This document shows, one piece after another, positions 54,282 to 63,587 of a stretch of DNA of 64,000 nt (position 1 is its first letter; each line of letters starts with the position of its first letter). The stretch covers positions 3,085,001-3,149,000 of the forward strand of contig NZ_CP030041.1 in NCBI RefSeq assembly GCF_003260975.1. The letters are read 5' to 3'. The stretch is from Echinicola strongylocentroti (lineage in GTDB: Bacteria; Bacteroidota; Bacteroidia; Cytophagales; Cyclobacteriaceae). Under the pieces are notes generated by a model. That model was not told the origin of the DNA. It worked only from the letters and a program-made list of their open reading frames with translations, and did no database searches. Position numbers and translations under genes: made by a program.

Positions 54282-54773
54282 TAATGATTCAAAATATTCC
54301 TTTAGCTGTCCCTTTATCCGATGGAGCTTGGTGGATACCAAGCTCGGAGTGACTCCCATCACCTCGGCGATTTCCTTGTTCTTACACCCCTCCAAAAACA
54401 ACAGTATCAGTGCTTTGTCTGTAGACTTAAGTGTATCAATGAACCGGTAAAGCTGATTAATGCGATCGTCAAGATTTTCATCAAAGGCCGTTGTTTGACG
54501 GTATTCCTGTGAATATTCTCCTTCCCGTTTTCGCCTAGAACTATCCTTTCGCAGAAATGAAATGGATACATTCAGTGCAATGCGGTAGGTCCAAGTACTG
54601 GTAGAACGTTCGGGCACATACTTAGGGAAAGCCCGCCAAAGCTGTAAAACGATCTCTTGAACAAGGTCTTTTTGGCTCTCCACATCGTAGCTATAGATGC
54701 GCGCCACTTTGGTGATCATCGCTTCATACTGCTCCAAGTAATCTTTAAAATCTTTTTCCAGTACCTGACTCAT
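54264..54773 (-). CDS. ECF RNA polymerase sigma factor
   Basis: 169 residues. Sigma-2 region SQKDLVQEIVLQLWRAFPKY near residue 33, with TSTWTYRIALNVSISFLRK near 60; sigma-4 region TDKALILLFLEGCKNKEIAEVMGVT with its helix-turn-helix near 125 and STKLHRIKGQLKEYF. It should redirect RNA polymerase to a small regulon, likely under control of the membrane protein encoded 74 bp downstream. The last six codons and the stop (NRFMN and its neighbours) come from the right end of a mini family A repeat, so the native C-terminus may have been changed. Confidence 0.93.
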   Translation of the reverse strand: MSQVLEKDFKDYLEQYEAMITKVARIYSYDVESQKDLVQEIVLQLWRAFPKYVPERSTSTWTYRIALNVSISFLRKDSSRRKREGEYSQEYRQTTAFDENLDDRINQLYRFIDTLKSTDKALILLFLEGCKNKEIAEVMGVTPSLVSTKLHRIKGQLKEYFESLNRFMN

Positions 54774-55212
54774 GGTGTAAGGTTTTCGCTTTGCTGCCTT
54801 TATCCTATTATTCGCAGCAGGTAGAAAAATGTCACAGAAATTAAAAAATAATCCTTTACCTTAACAGAAAGCACCCGATTTTGTCGTGGTAAATCGTCGA
54901 AAAAACTGCATTTGCCAATTACTTTTTTTGATCAAGCTTCTTCAGTTCCTACGGAACTTACCCTTTTGTGTGTAATCATTCTTTCAGCCCCTCCCGCCAT
55001 TCGGCAATCTAGTGTCAAGCCAAACTTAAACCTACGTGTAATCCGGTGTGTCTTTTGGCCTATCTCTACGTTGCAAAAAGACTTCCTTAGCTACGGATAG
55101 GGGCGTTTTTTGCGCCTTGATCTCGTCCAAAATCCACTACCGCCTTACCCGTCATTTAAGCGTTGACTTGACCCTAGGCTACTGCGGTTTCCAATGTACA
55201 AATCGGGGCAAA
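54774..55212. other. Gene-free stretch upstream of the NRPS-like gene, left part
   Basis: No frame with a recognisable domain; two short open frames between 54912 and 55230 have odd composition and no start signal. A small GGGGCG-T6-GCGCC hairpin lies near 55101. It may hold the promoter of the sigma factor gene on the minus strand. Confidence 0.4.
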
Positions 55213-55302
55213 GTGCCAGCGGCACGATAAATTTTGTAACCTGCGGATTCATCCGCAGGAGCTCAAGCTCTCCTCAACCTCCCGAAGGGGTGCCAGCGGC
55301 AC
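55213..55302. repeat. REP-like cluster of hairpins
   Basis: Two identical palindromes GTGCC-AGC-GGCAC (55213-55225 and 55290-55302) flank a perfect hairpin CTGCGGAT-TC-ATCCGCAG (55241-55258), a GAGCT-CA-AGCTC hairpin (55260-55271) and a CCTCCCGAAGGGG stem. The arrangement recalls REP/BIME elements of other bacteria. No gene is close. The rest of the stretch up to 55758 is AT-rich and shows nothing I can name. Confidence 0.7.
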
Positions 55303-55758
55303 GGATGATAGCTATGCCTACACGAAAATTGTCTCCCTTCAAAACACTAAACGCATTTGCCCTGCTTAGGATCACCAAACTCAACGAATATATGCTGGAT
55401 AACAGCTACACATAGTGTCCGCTTCCCTTAATATGTTCACAAAACACCTGCCTGAATATTTTTCACTGAATAACAAGGAATTAGCACTATATTATTTGTG
55501 ATTTTACAATTTAAAACACGTAAAATACCATTTCAAAAATATATTTGAACTACGTTTTTTCATTAATGAATTTCGTTTTTATATTTACAAAAATGGTGAT
55601 TGTTTTTACCAACAATAAGTAATGGCCTGAACTACCTTACTTATATAACAGAATACCTCTACTACATTAATTACTACTTAGGGTGCTGATCCATACGGGA
55701 ACAGACATCCACCACTAATTAACTGGAATTTTTAAGCACACAACTACTCCTCAAAACT

Positions 55759-58473
55759 ATGAGACCATCTAAAACAACTCATTTAGATGCCGAGCATTTC
55801 TTGGCATCTCATGAAGCGTCATCTCCACTTTTGGAAGACATCCTATCTGACCTGAGCTTCGATGCGCCCACCTCTGTCATCGACCAGCCATTTGTGAACC
55901 TCCTCCACCAAGTGGCCTTTACTCATCCAGATAAAACAGCCGTAGAATATCAACAGCAAACTATTTCCTATCTGGACCTAGAAGAAAAATCCAACCAGAT
56001 GGCATCCTTCCTCGCTGATGGAAAAGTAAAGGAAGGTAGCATTTTGGCCATTGCACTGGACAGGTCTATCGAGATGGTCATCGCTATGCTGGGTATCCTT
56101 AAAGCGGGCTGCGCTTATCTCCCTGTGGATCCTAAACTGCCCCATGAGCGTATTCAATATATGCTGGAAGACGCCGATGTCCAGCTGATCATCACCTCAA
56201 AGCCCCTCCTTCAAGAAGTCCGCTGCAAGGCCGAAAAACTCCATATTGACACCTTGCTCCCCATTCTTGACGCATATAGTCCCGCATTTGTGGACCGCAT
56301 TTCAAGTGCTTCTTCCTTGGCCTATGTACTTTATACTTCAGGATCAACAGGTAATCCTAAAGGGGTAAAAATCAGCCATAAAAACCTCACCAATTTGCTC
56401 CTAAGTGTGAAAAAAAAACCTGGGCTCAACGCAAAAGATAGATTGCTCGCTATTACCACTATCTCTTTTGACATTGCGGGAATAGAACTTTTTTTACCAT
56501 TGATCACCGGAGCCACTGTTGTACTGGCAGAGGCCACTGCCATCAAGGATGGAAGGTTATTGCACAAACTCCTCCGAGAAAAAGATATTTCATTTATGCA
56601 AGCGACTCCTGCCACTTGGAGGATGCTTGTGATGGCAGGGTGGGAGCAGCCCCTTCCACTTCGTATTTTAAGTGGAGGTGAAGCCTTTCCCAAGGACCTT
56701 GCCTTACTACTCCTGAGACGCTGTGATGAAGTATGGAACGGATATGGTCCTACGGAGACCACCATTTATTCCACCATGAAAAAACTCGCCATCACTGACC
56801 CTGTCATCACTATCGGCAAACCCATAGCGCATACAGGCATTTATGTGCTGGATGAAAACCAGCTACCGGTTAAGAATGGCACCATAGGCGAAATCCATAT
56901 CAGTGGAGAAGGGGTGGCCGATGGTTACCTGAACAGACCAGAACTGACGACCGAACGCTTCGTACCCAATCCTTTTTCACATAATTTTCCTGTACTTTAT
57001 AAAACAGGAGACCTTGGCCGTATCTTGCCGACAGGTGATATCGAATGCCTCGGCAGAATAGACCACCAAGTCAAAATAAGGGGCTTTCGAATTGAGCTCG
57101 GAGAGATAGAGCAACAGCTTCTAGAGGAAACGGCCATCAAGGAAGTCGCCGTACACCCTTGGGAAGATACACCGGGCAATAAGCGACTGGCAAGCTATGT
57201 GGTATTAAATGATCCCTCCCAAGCTGCAGAAGGGACGTTTGCACAGCTGGTCACTAATTGGAAGGAAAACCTTTCCAAAAAATTGCCGGAATACATGATT
57301 CCAGCCGACTGGATACCAATGGACCAACTGCCCCTTACGGCCAACCAGAAAATTGACCGGAAAGGGCTTCCCAAACCAAAACTCCAGCGTACTGCATCTC
57401 TTGATGCTATCGAAAAACCAGGCACAGAAACAGAAAAAACCATCCATGCTATATGGTGCAAGAGCTTCCGAGTACCTTCTATATCGATCGACACGGATTT
57501 TTTTGACATGGGAGGACATTCCCTCTTGGCGGTAGAGGTAATGACCAAAGTGGATCGTGAATCGGGTAAAAACCTTCCCCTGACAACACTGTTTAGCTAC
57601 CCTACCATCCGGAAATTTGCGGCACACTTGGACCAAAGCAGCAATGACCATGAATGGCGCTCCTTGGTACCTATTAAACCTAACGGTCACAAAACACCCA
57701 TCTATCTGGTCCATGGCATGGCAGCCAATGCAGGGACCTTCTTTAAATTTACCAATCGCCTCCATGAAGACCAGCCCATCTATGGGCTCCAATCCAAAGG
57801 TCTCAATGGAAAAGATGCTCCTAACCATACCATCCAAGAGATGGCGGAACACTATGTCTCTGAAATCCTGGAACACGATCCTAATGGCCCTTACATTCTT
57901 GGGGGGTATTCTTTTGGTGGCTATGTGGCCTTTGAGATGGCAAGGATCCTCATAAAAAAGGGTAAGACTGTCCAATCAGTTATTATGTTTGACACCCAGG
58001 CAGTCAATTTACCTCTTAACGACCACCTCGATGACTCAGCACTTTCTAGGCTAAAAGCCAAATTTGTCAAAAAGAAAGTCGAGTTTCAGGTAATGCTGAA
58101 AGCTCCAAAGGCTTTTCAGCAAATAAAAACCAGGGCTGCAAAAAGAAAGCGATTACAATTGCTCCAGAAAATCGGCAGAGCCGAAGCCCCCACTTCAGAT
58201 GACCGCACTGCGGTGATCAAACGGATCAGAGCGCTTAACTACCAAGCAATGATCAGTTATCGCCCACAACCCTTGGAAGTGCCTACAGTGGTTTTCAAAG
58301 CGAAAATCGTCCCATCCAAATCCAGCGACCACTGGGCAAATGGATGGACAAACTACAGCAACAACGTAAAGGTAATACCGGTAGAAGGAGACCATTTCAC
58401 TTTGTTTGAAGAGCCCTTTGTGGATGATGTGGGGAAAAAACTAAACATGCACCTCAAGGAAAGCAGCCATTAG
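55759..58473 (+). CDS. Free-standing A-T-TE NRPS-like enzyme
   Basis: 904 residues, cytoplasmic. Adenylation domain (about 45-560) with YVLYTSGSTGNPKG near residue 190, TTISFDIAGIELFLPL (Asp238 for the amino group), WNGYGPTETTIYS, YKTGDLGR, GRIDHQVKIRGFRIELGEIE and NQKIDRK. Thiolation domain with DFFDMGGHSLL (phosphopantetheine Ser588). Type I thioesterase with GYSFGGY (Ser718), Asp745 and GDHF (His879). There is no condensation domain. My hand-read specificity code is DIIQLGGIYK, close to the glycine code as I remember it (DILQLGLIWK). It should activate a small amino acid and release it, or join it to an acceptor, through the thioesterase. It has no NRPS neighbours. Confidence 0.94.
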   Translation: MRPSKTTHLDAEHFLASHEASSPLLEDILSDLSFDAPTSVIDQPFVNLLHQVAFTHPDKTAVEYQQQTISYLDLEEKSNQMASFLADGKVKEGSILAIALDRSIEMVIAMLGILKAGCAYLPVDPKLPHERIQYMLEDADVQLIITSKPLLQEVRCKAEKLHIDTLLPILDAYSPAFVDRISSASSLAYVLYTSGSTGNPKGVKISHKNLTNLLLSVKKKPGLNAKDRLLAITTISFDIAGIELFLPLITGATVVLAEATAIKDGRLLHKLLREKDISFMQATPATWRMLVMAGWEQPLPLRILSGGEAFPKDLALLLLRRCDEVWNGYGPTETTIYSTMKKLAITDPVITIGKPIAHTGIYVLDENQLPVKNGTIGEIHISGEGVADGYLNRPELTTERFVPNPFSHNFPVLYKTGDLGRILPTGDIECLGRIDHQVKIRGFRIELGEIEQQLLEETAIKEVAVHPWEDTPGNKRLASYVVLNDPSQAAEGTFAQLVTNWKENLSKKLPEYMIPADWIPMDQLPLTANQKIDRKGLPKPKLQRTASLDAIEKPGTETEKTIHAIWCKSFRVPSISIDTDFFDMGGHSLLAVEVMTKVDRESGKNLPLTTLFSYPTIRKFAAHLDQSSNDHEWRSLVPIKPNGHKTPIYLVHGMAANAGTFFKFTNRLHEDQPIYGLQSKGLNGKDAPNHTIQEMAEHYVSEILEHDPNGPYILGGYSFGGYVAFEMARILIKKGKTVQSVIMFDTQAVNLPLNDHLDDSALSRLKAKFVKKKVEFQVMLKAPKAFQQIKTRAAKRKRLQLLQKIGRAEAPTSDDRTAVIKRIRALNYQAMISYRPQPLEVPTVVFKAKIVPSKSSDHWANGWTNYSNNVKVIPVEGDHFTLFEEPFVDDVGKKLNMHLKESSH

Positions 58474-58517
58474 CCTTCTTTTTTTTTGGATAGCAAAGGG
58501 AGCAAAAAAATCAGCTT

Positions 58518-58559
58518 ATGAAATCACGGAATTAGAACGAACTTCTTCCGTGATTTCAT
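58518..58559. terminator. Hairpin between two convergent genes (possible terminator)
   Basis: A perfect 14-bp inverted repeat ATGAAATCACGGAA / TTCCGTGATTTCAT with a 14-nt loop. It lies between the NRPS-like gene and rprY. A T run of seven follows only on the minus-strand side, a few bases away, so it would mainly serve rprY. Confidence 0.6.
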
Positions 58560-58638
58560 CATTCCAAAATATATGTGCGCTATATTTCCTCTTGGTCGTA
58601 CTCAGGTGCCAAGTGACCAAAACAGCACGTCCTGAATA

Positions 58639-59337
58639 TTAATCATCACTGACGACCATTTTAAATCCTTCCCCATGTAGCGTGATGATCTGTACTTTGG
58701 GATCGACTTTCAGGAGTTTTCGGATCTTGCTGAGGTAAACATCCATACTCCTCGCATTAAAATAACTGTCATCTCCCCAGATTTGCTTAAGGGCATAACT
58801 TCTGTTTACCGGCTTGTTCAGTTCAGCTACTAGGAGTCGCAAGAGCTCATTTTCCTTGGAAGTAAGCTTGTGCCTGCCTTCGGGGCTCTCCAGCAATTGC
58901 TCATCATAATGCAGGACCAAGTCTCCAAACGCATAATTCTTCAACGCCTGGGGTGCGCCATCGTCTTTTTTGGTGCGTCTCAGGATAGCCCCAATGCGCA
59001 GAAGAAGCTCTTCCATGCTAAAGGGCTTCGTAATATAATCGTCAGCACCGATCTTTAGGCCTTCGATCACATCGTCTTTCATGTTCTTTGCGGTAAGGTA
59101 GATTATCGGGAGGTCTTCTTCTATCTTCTTGATGTCCTTTCCAAGGGTAAACCCGTCTTTTTTAGGCATCATAATGTCCAGAATGGCCAGGTCAAATTTA
59201 CCTTTTTTGAAATTGGACCAGCCTTCCTCGCCATCTCGGCAGAGCTTGGTATCGTACCCTTTCATGGTCAAATATTCCTGTAAAATGTCACCCAAGTTGG
59301 GATCGTCTTCCACTACTAAAAGTCTTGCGTCGCTCAT
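58639..59337 (-). CDS. rprY: OmpR-type response regulator, RprY-like
   Basis: 232 residues. Receiver domain with VVEDDPNLG, phospho-acceptor Asp in AILDIMMPKKDG near residue 52, and the Lys in YITKPFSMEE near 103. The C-terminal winged helix (about 130-228) has LTSKENELLRLL and YLSKIRKLL...IITLHGEGFKM. It is encoded with the kinase just upstream; the kinase stop and the regulator ATG overlap by four bases. Similar RprX/RprY pairs are known in Bacteroides, where they affect stress responses and drug sensitivity. The gene name is by similarity. Confidence 0.93.
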   Translation of the reverse strand: MSDARLLVVEDDPNLGDILQEYLTMKGYDTKLCRDGEEGWSNFKKGKFDLAILDIMMPKKDGFTLGKDIKKIEEDLPIIYLTAKNMKDDVIEGLKIGADDYITKPFSMEELLLRIGAILRRTKKDDGAPQALKNYAFGDLVLHYDEQLLESPEGRHKLTSKENELLRLLVAELNKPVNRSYALKQIWGDDSYFNARSMDVYLSKIRKLLKVDPKVQIITLHGEGFKMVVSDD

Positions 59338-61049
59338 TTTTTTCGAGGTAAATTGATCGTAAATGTACTTCCTTTATTAATCTCACTGTCCACAGTGATT
59401 TCTCCATTGTGCTCTTCCACCATGGTCTTGACATAGGCCAAGCCCAAACCGAACCCTTTTACATCATGGACATTCCCTGTAGGCACCCTATAAAACTTAT
59501 CAAAAATCTTCTTCACGGACTCTTTTGTCATCCCCATCCCATTGTCCTTTATGGTGATGACAAATCCTTCTGCGGTTTCCTTTACTGTTAGATTTATCAG
59601 AGGTTCATCCCTTGAATACTTGTTGGCATTGTCTAGCAAGTTATTGATGATATTGGAAAGATGAAAGGCATCTGCTTCAATAAAGGGGTCTTTTACATCA
59701 ATATCCAACAAAATACTTCCCCCGTTTTTCTCCACTTGAAGGTCAAAGTGCTTTTTGGCATCTCTTAACAGCTCCACTAAATTGACCTTCTCAAACTTCA
59801 GCTTGAAATCTTTTTTATCCAATGCAGCCGCTTGCAGTACTTTTTCGACTTGAGAGCCCAATCGTTTGTTTTCATCTTTGATGATACCAAGGTACCTGTT
59901 TCGGAACGTATCCTGATTGATCAGATCTGGATCCTGAAGTGCCTCTACCGCTAAGCTCACCGTTGCAATAGGCGTCTTAAACTCATGCGTCATGTTATTG
60001 ATAAAATCATTTTTGGTCTCCGAGAGCTTCTTCTGTCGAATGATGACCTTGATCGCATACACAAAACACAGGATAATGATCAACAAGAAAACCAGTGAGC
60101 TGGACAAAGGTAGCCAGATCTGCTTTAGAATGTGGAGTTGTTTTGAAGGAAAGTGGATAAGGATAAAGTTTTCTTGGCTTATCAGGTCACCAGGAAAAAG
60201 CTCTGCTTTGATATTGTTCTGGTTAAACGCTCCCTGATCATTAATGGAATTGACAGGAATCAGCGTATCCTTGCTGTTCAAAATCGCCAGTTCAAAACTC
60301 CCCGTAATCCCTCTTTTCTTCAATTGTGAAGCAATATCCCGATGCAGCCGCGTAGTATCCACCCTGAGGAATATGTTTTCTTGGGCATCCGCCAATAACT
60401 GCGTCATGACCACATTCATCAACTCAATTTTCTTATTGGCCTTGACAATATTCTCAGCGGCATTTTCGGAAATATTGTATTCGTCTGTAATGAGCGCTTC
60501 GCGATTGACCATATAATCCTGCACCTGCACGAAACTGTCCCGTCTAGCTACAAATTCAAGGTATTTTTCCTTTTCTTTCAAATAGATGGCCATTTCATCC
60601 GGTGTAAATAGCTGCTTGGCCACAGAAGCTGGCAATTCGAAGTATTTCTGAAGTTCAAACTGACTTTCGGGTTTCCCCCCTCTAGAGGCTATCATCCGCT
60701 GAAAGGTCCGGGACACCTCAGGCACCTTCTGTTTAAAAATGGAATCCATCACTGACGGCCTTCTTTCGATCGATATGGACCGCCGGACGTTAAACTCAAT
60801 GGGCTCTATTTTCTGGAAAAGCATCTGCTTGAATATGCTGTCCTTGGCCATGGCATTCAGAATAACATCACTCGTCTCATTTTTTTCAAGTTTGGTAATG
60901 CTCGCCGCCAAAGACTGGTAGACATTCTGCTCAAACCGCTCCTGATTTATCTTGATGGCATTGGCCACCCAGTAGTACTGGAAGCCCACCAAACCCAAGC
61001 AGGCCAGCGACATTAACAGAATGATAATTTTCATTTTTGCCTTAGACAT
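59334..61049 (-). CDS. rprX: Sensor histidine kinase, RprX-like
   Basis: 571 residues. An N-terminal helix (about 6-28) and a second near 315-335 frame a ~280-residue periplasmic sensor region of no known fold. HisKA box: INNMTHEFKTPIATVSLAVEAL near residue 355. HATPase: NIINNLLDNANKYS, DNGMGMTKE, FDKFYRVP and GFGLGLAYVKTMV. It is paired with the regulator through an ATGA overlap. A -7-like box ends only 5 bp before the chosen ATG, so the ATG 15 nt further in (MKIIILLMSL) may be the true start. Confidence 0.94.
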   Translation of the reverse strand: MSKAKMKIIILLMSLACLGLVGFQYYWVANAIKINQERFEQNVYQSLAASITKLEKNETSDVILNAMAKDSIFKQMLFQKIEPIEFNVRRSISIERRPSVMDSIFKQKVPEVSRTFQRMIASRGGKPESQFELQKYFELPASVAKQLFTPDEMAIYLKEKEKYLEFVARRDSFVQVQDYMVNREALITDEYNISENAAENIVKANKKIELMNVVMTQLLADAQENIFLRVDTTRLHRDIASQLKKRGITGSFELAILNSKDTLIPVNSINDQGAFNQNNIKAELFPGDLISQENFILIHFPSKQLHILKQIWLPLSSSLVFLLIIILCFVYAIKVIIRQKKLSETKNDFINNMTHEFKTPIATVSLAVEALQDPDLINQDTFRNRYLGIIKDENKRLGSQVEKVLQAAALDKKDFKLKFEKVNLVELLRDAKKHFDLQVEKNGGSILLDIDVKDPFIEADAFHLSNIINNLLDNANKYSRDEPLINLTVKETAEGFVITIKDNGMGMTKESVKKIFDKFYRVPTGNVHDVKGFGLGLAYVKTMVEEHNGEITVDSEINKGSTFTINLPRKK

Positions 61050-61053
61050 CTTA

Positions 61054-61061
61054 CAAATTTA
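61054..61061 (-). promoter_or_regulatory. Candidate -7 box of rprX (TAAATTTG)
   Basis: TAAATTTG on the minus strand fits TAnnTTTG and lies 5 bp before the first ATG. Transcription from it would be nearly leaderless for that ATG and normal for the ATG at 61034. Confidence 0.4.
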
Positions 61062-61244
61062 TAGGTTCTTGTCAAGTAAGCCCGAAGCTTAACAATTTTT
61101 AACAAGGTTTAACGGAGAGAGCATAGAATTATATTTCGTAAATATGTATATTCATAAGGTTAAAATAAATTATATTACCATAAATACATTACGGTTTAGT
61201 GGTTCACACAATAAAAACCCTTTTTACACTTAACCCGTATCGCC

Positions 61245-61883
61245 ATGAATACAAAATTTAGATGGGTAATGGTGGCCTGCTGCTGCTTTGCCATCTCTGC
61301 GGCTAGTTTTGGCCAAGAAGAAAATGCATCGACCAAGTATTACCTGAACGTAACTTCTGAAAAGAATGGTATCAAGGAGGACATTTCCAAAACTTATGAT
61401 GGCCGTGCCGTCTTGGAAAAAGACGCATTTTTCAAATCACTGGATATCGACCTTCCAAGTGGCTCCTATGACAAACTAATACTGGAAACTACCGTAAATG
61501 AAAAGAAGGTTAGCCTTTCCACGGTAAATCCGCTGTCCACTTCTAACAAAAACATTGCAGGGGCGCAGCAGGATGAGGAGGTACACGTAGAGCTATTCAA
61601 AGGCGGAAAATCCGTTAAGGTAGTCAGGGGCAAGCCCTTGGAGTTTGACCGGCCTTATGCAGTAGGGAATCCTACCAGGCAAAGTGGCTTAGCGTTTCTT
61701 GCAGAAGAGACGAACGGTGGAAATACCAGGATGTACAGCCAGGAACGCGAGGTAGAAATCTTTGCATTCGACAAGGACGAAAATGGACAGCTCCAAATTA
61801 ATGACGCAGAAGCGGACAAGACCATTGAACGGTTGGAACGCTTAATCGACGAGCTCAAAGCGGCCAAAAAACACAACCACTGA
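61245..61883 (+). CDS. Secreted protein of unknown function
   Basis: 212 residues with a signal peptide ending at SFGQ (near residue 23). The mature chain has charged, beta-rich sequence (KYYLNVTSEKNG, EVHVELFKGGKSVKVV, REVEIFAFDKDENGQLQI) and a Lys/Glu-rich helix at the end (KTIERLERLIDELKAAKKHNH). No domain is recognised. It is divergent from rprX and closed by its own terminator. It may be a target of that two-component system, which is only an inference from position. Confidence 0.78.
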   Translation: MNTKFRWVMVACCCFAISAASFGQEENASTKYYLNVTSEKNGIKEDISKTYDGRAVLEKDAFFKSLDIDLPSGSYDKLILETTVNEKKVSLSTVNPLSTSNKNIAGAQQDEEVHVELFKGGKSVKVVRGKPLEFDRPYAVGNPTRQSGLAFLAEETNGGNTRMYSQEREVEIFAFDKDENGQLQINDAEADKTIERLERLIDELKAAKKHNH

Positions 61884-61915
61884 ATTCTTTCATAAGAAGT
61901 ACCTAATATATGGAG

Positions 61916-61944
61916 AAAAGGAAGGCAAGGCCTTCCTTTTTTTG
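61916..61944 (+). terminator. Intrinsic terminator after the secreted protein gene
   Basis: Perfect 11-bp stem AAAAGGAAGGC / GCCTTCCTTTT with an AAG loop and a T run, about 33 bp after the stop. Confidence 0.9.
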
Positions 61945-61959
61945 TTGGTCAGCCTTTTC

Positions 61960-61967
61960 TATCTTTG
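61960..61967 (+). promoter_or_regulatory. Candidate -7 box of lysA (TATCTTTG)
   Basis: TATCTTTG fits TAnnTTTG and lies 28 bp before the lysA ATG. A TTTG lies 15 nt upstream, shorter than the usual ~19-nt spacing, inside the T run of the preceding terminator. Confidence 0.5.
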
Positions 61968-61994
61968 CCCTCTTAATTTATCTATGGATGTATC

Positions 61995-63227
61995 ATGACT
62001 ATTGACAACCAACAATACAAGATTCAGGGTGTACCAGTTTTGGACATCGCTGCGGAGTACGGCACACCGGTATATGTCTATGATGGACAAAAAATACTGG
62101 ACCAAGTGACCACATTGCAAAACGCTTTTTCCTCGGTCAACTTAAAGATAAAATACGCCACTAAGGCACTGTCCAATATCAACATCCTAAAACTGATGAA
62201 AAAAGCAGGGACAGGTGTGGATGCGGTATCTATCGAGGAGGTGAGACTCTGCCTGCATGTTGGCTATCAACCGTCAGAAATCATGTTTACCCCCAACTGT
62301 GTTTCCTTCGAAGAAATTCAAGAAGCAGTAGACCTGGGTGTCATGATCAATATTGACAACATCCCAATGTTGGAGCACTTTGGCACCCACTATGGCAACA
62401 GTGTCCCGCTTTGTATCCGGCTCAATCCGCACATCCTTGCTGGCGGAAATGCCAAGATTTCTGTAGGACATATCGACAGCAAATTCGGGATTTCTATCCT
62501 GCAGCTAAAGCATGTGCTCAAGATCGTGGAAGTCCACCAACTCAAGGTAATCGGTCTCCATGTCCATACGGGATCTGACATCTTGGATGCGGAGGTATTC
62601 CTTAAAGGTGCCGAAATCCTTTTTGATGCTGCAAACGAGTTCCATGACCTGGAATTCCTGGATTTTGGGGGAGGATTTAAAGTAGGCTATAAAGAAGCCG
62701 ATATCACCACGGACATTGCCGAAGTCGGCAAAAAAGTGTCCGCCGCATTTAAGGATTTCTGTCAGGAATATGGTAGAGAGCTCGAAATCTGGTTTGAACC
62801 TGGCAAATTCCTGGTAAGTGAATGTGGCTACCTACTCGTCAATGCCAATGTCATCAAATCTACTCCTGCTTCGACATTCATTGGGGTAGATTCGGGCCTG
62901 AACCACCTGATCAGACCAATGATGTACGATGCTTATCACGGCGTGGATAACATCTCCCGAATCACAGGCCCTGACAGGGTGTATACCATCGTCGGGTACA
63001 TTTGTGAAACAGATACCATCGCAGCAGACAGAAAGCTCAAAGAAGTCAAAGAAGGTGATGTCTTGGCTATCAAAAATGCCGGAGCCTATGGATTCAGCAT
63101 GGCATCCAACTACAACTCCAGACTACGGCCTGCAGAAGTATTGGTACTGGATGGAAAGGCACACCTGATTCGTGAACGTGAAAGCTTTGAAGATATCTTG
63201 CGACACCAAATAGATATAGGACTATAA
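61995..63227 (+). CDS. lysA: Diaminopimelate decarboxylase
   Basis: 410 residues. LysA removes CO2 from meso-diaminopimelate to give L-lysine, the last step of lysine synthesis, with PLP. Motifs: KYATKALSN with the PLP lysine near residue 53, GTGVDAVSIEEV near 72, GLHVHTGSDI near 190, DFGGGFKV near 223, WFEPGKFLVSECG near 263, CETDTIAADR near 338 and NAGAYGFSMASNYNSR near 362, all in normal order. Complete, standing alone, with a strong terminator about 125 bp after the stop. Confidence 0.97.
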   Translation: MTIDNQQYKIQGVPVLDIAAEYGTPVYVYDGQKILDQVTTLQNAFSSVNLKIKYATKALSNINILKLMKKAGTGVDAVSIEEVRLCLHVGYQPSEIMFTPNCVSFEEIQEAVDLGVMINIDNIPMLEHFGTHYGNSVPLCIRLNPHILAGGNAKISVGHIDSKFGISILQLKHVLKIVEVHQLKVIGLHVHTGSDILDAEVFLKGAEILFDAANEFHDLEFLDFGGGFKVGYKEADITTDIAEVGKKVSAAFKDFCQEYGRELEIWFEPGKFLVSECGYLLVNANVIKSTPASTFIGVDSGLNHLIRPMMYDAYHGVDNISRITGPDRVYTIVGYICETDTIAADRKLKEVKEGDVLAIKNAGAYGFSMASNYNSRLRPAEVLVLDGKAHLIRERESFEDILRHQIDIGL

Positions 63228-63353
63228 CTAAAGGGTTTAAGTGATATTTACCAATTTTATCACAGATAAAACTTTGAGCATTAGCAGTATATAATTAAAT
63301 TAGCAATGTAGTAAAACCAAGCACAAGCCCTGGTAGTAATAATTTAATTCACC

Positions 63354-63389
63354 AAAGCCCGGAGCCAACTCTCCGGGCTTTATTTTTAT
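63354..63389 (+). terminator. Intrinsic terminator of lysA
   Basis: Perfect 11-bp stem AAAGCCCGGAG / CTCCGGGCTTT with a 6-nt loop and a T-rich tail. Confidence 0.9.
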
Positions 63390-63587
63390 GTGTATCCTCA
63401 ATGTTGCAACTAAGGAACTATTAATTAAATGCTCTTATTGTTTTCTGTTCTTTTATTTAGGTGTAAAAAAGTTTTCAAAGGTCTTCATGAGTGCAATGCA
63501 TTTCCATTGATGAAAAAAACCAAAGATCTAGGTCATGAAGCCTCCCGTCACTGCGGGCAAGATATTCAAATTGAGTAAATTTGGTTT
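63390..63587. other. Gene-free stretch after lysA
   Basis: No supported gene. Around 63506-63530, CATTGATGAAAAAA resembles the right-hand part of family B but soon diverges. Confidence 0.35.

Noticed and set aside
54912..55415. Short plus-strand frames before the NRPS-like gene
   Set aside because: No domain, no start signal, and they run through the REP-like hairpins.
55759..58473. Assignment of the A-T-TE protein as a furanone/quinone synthase
   Set aside because: Those enzymes lack the Asp that binds the amino group; here it is present (Asp238).
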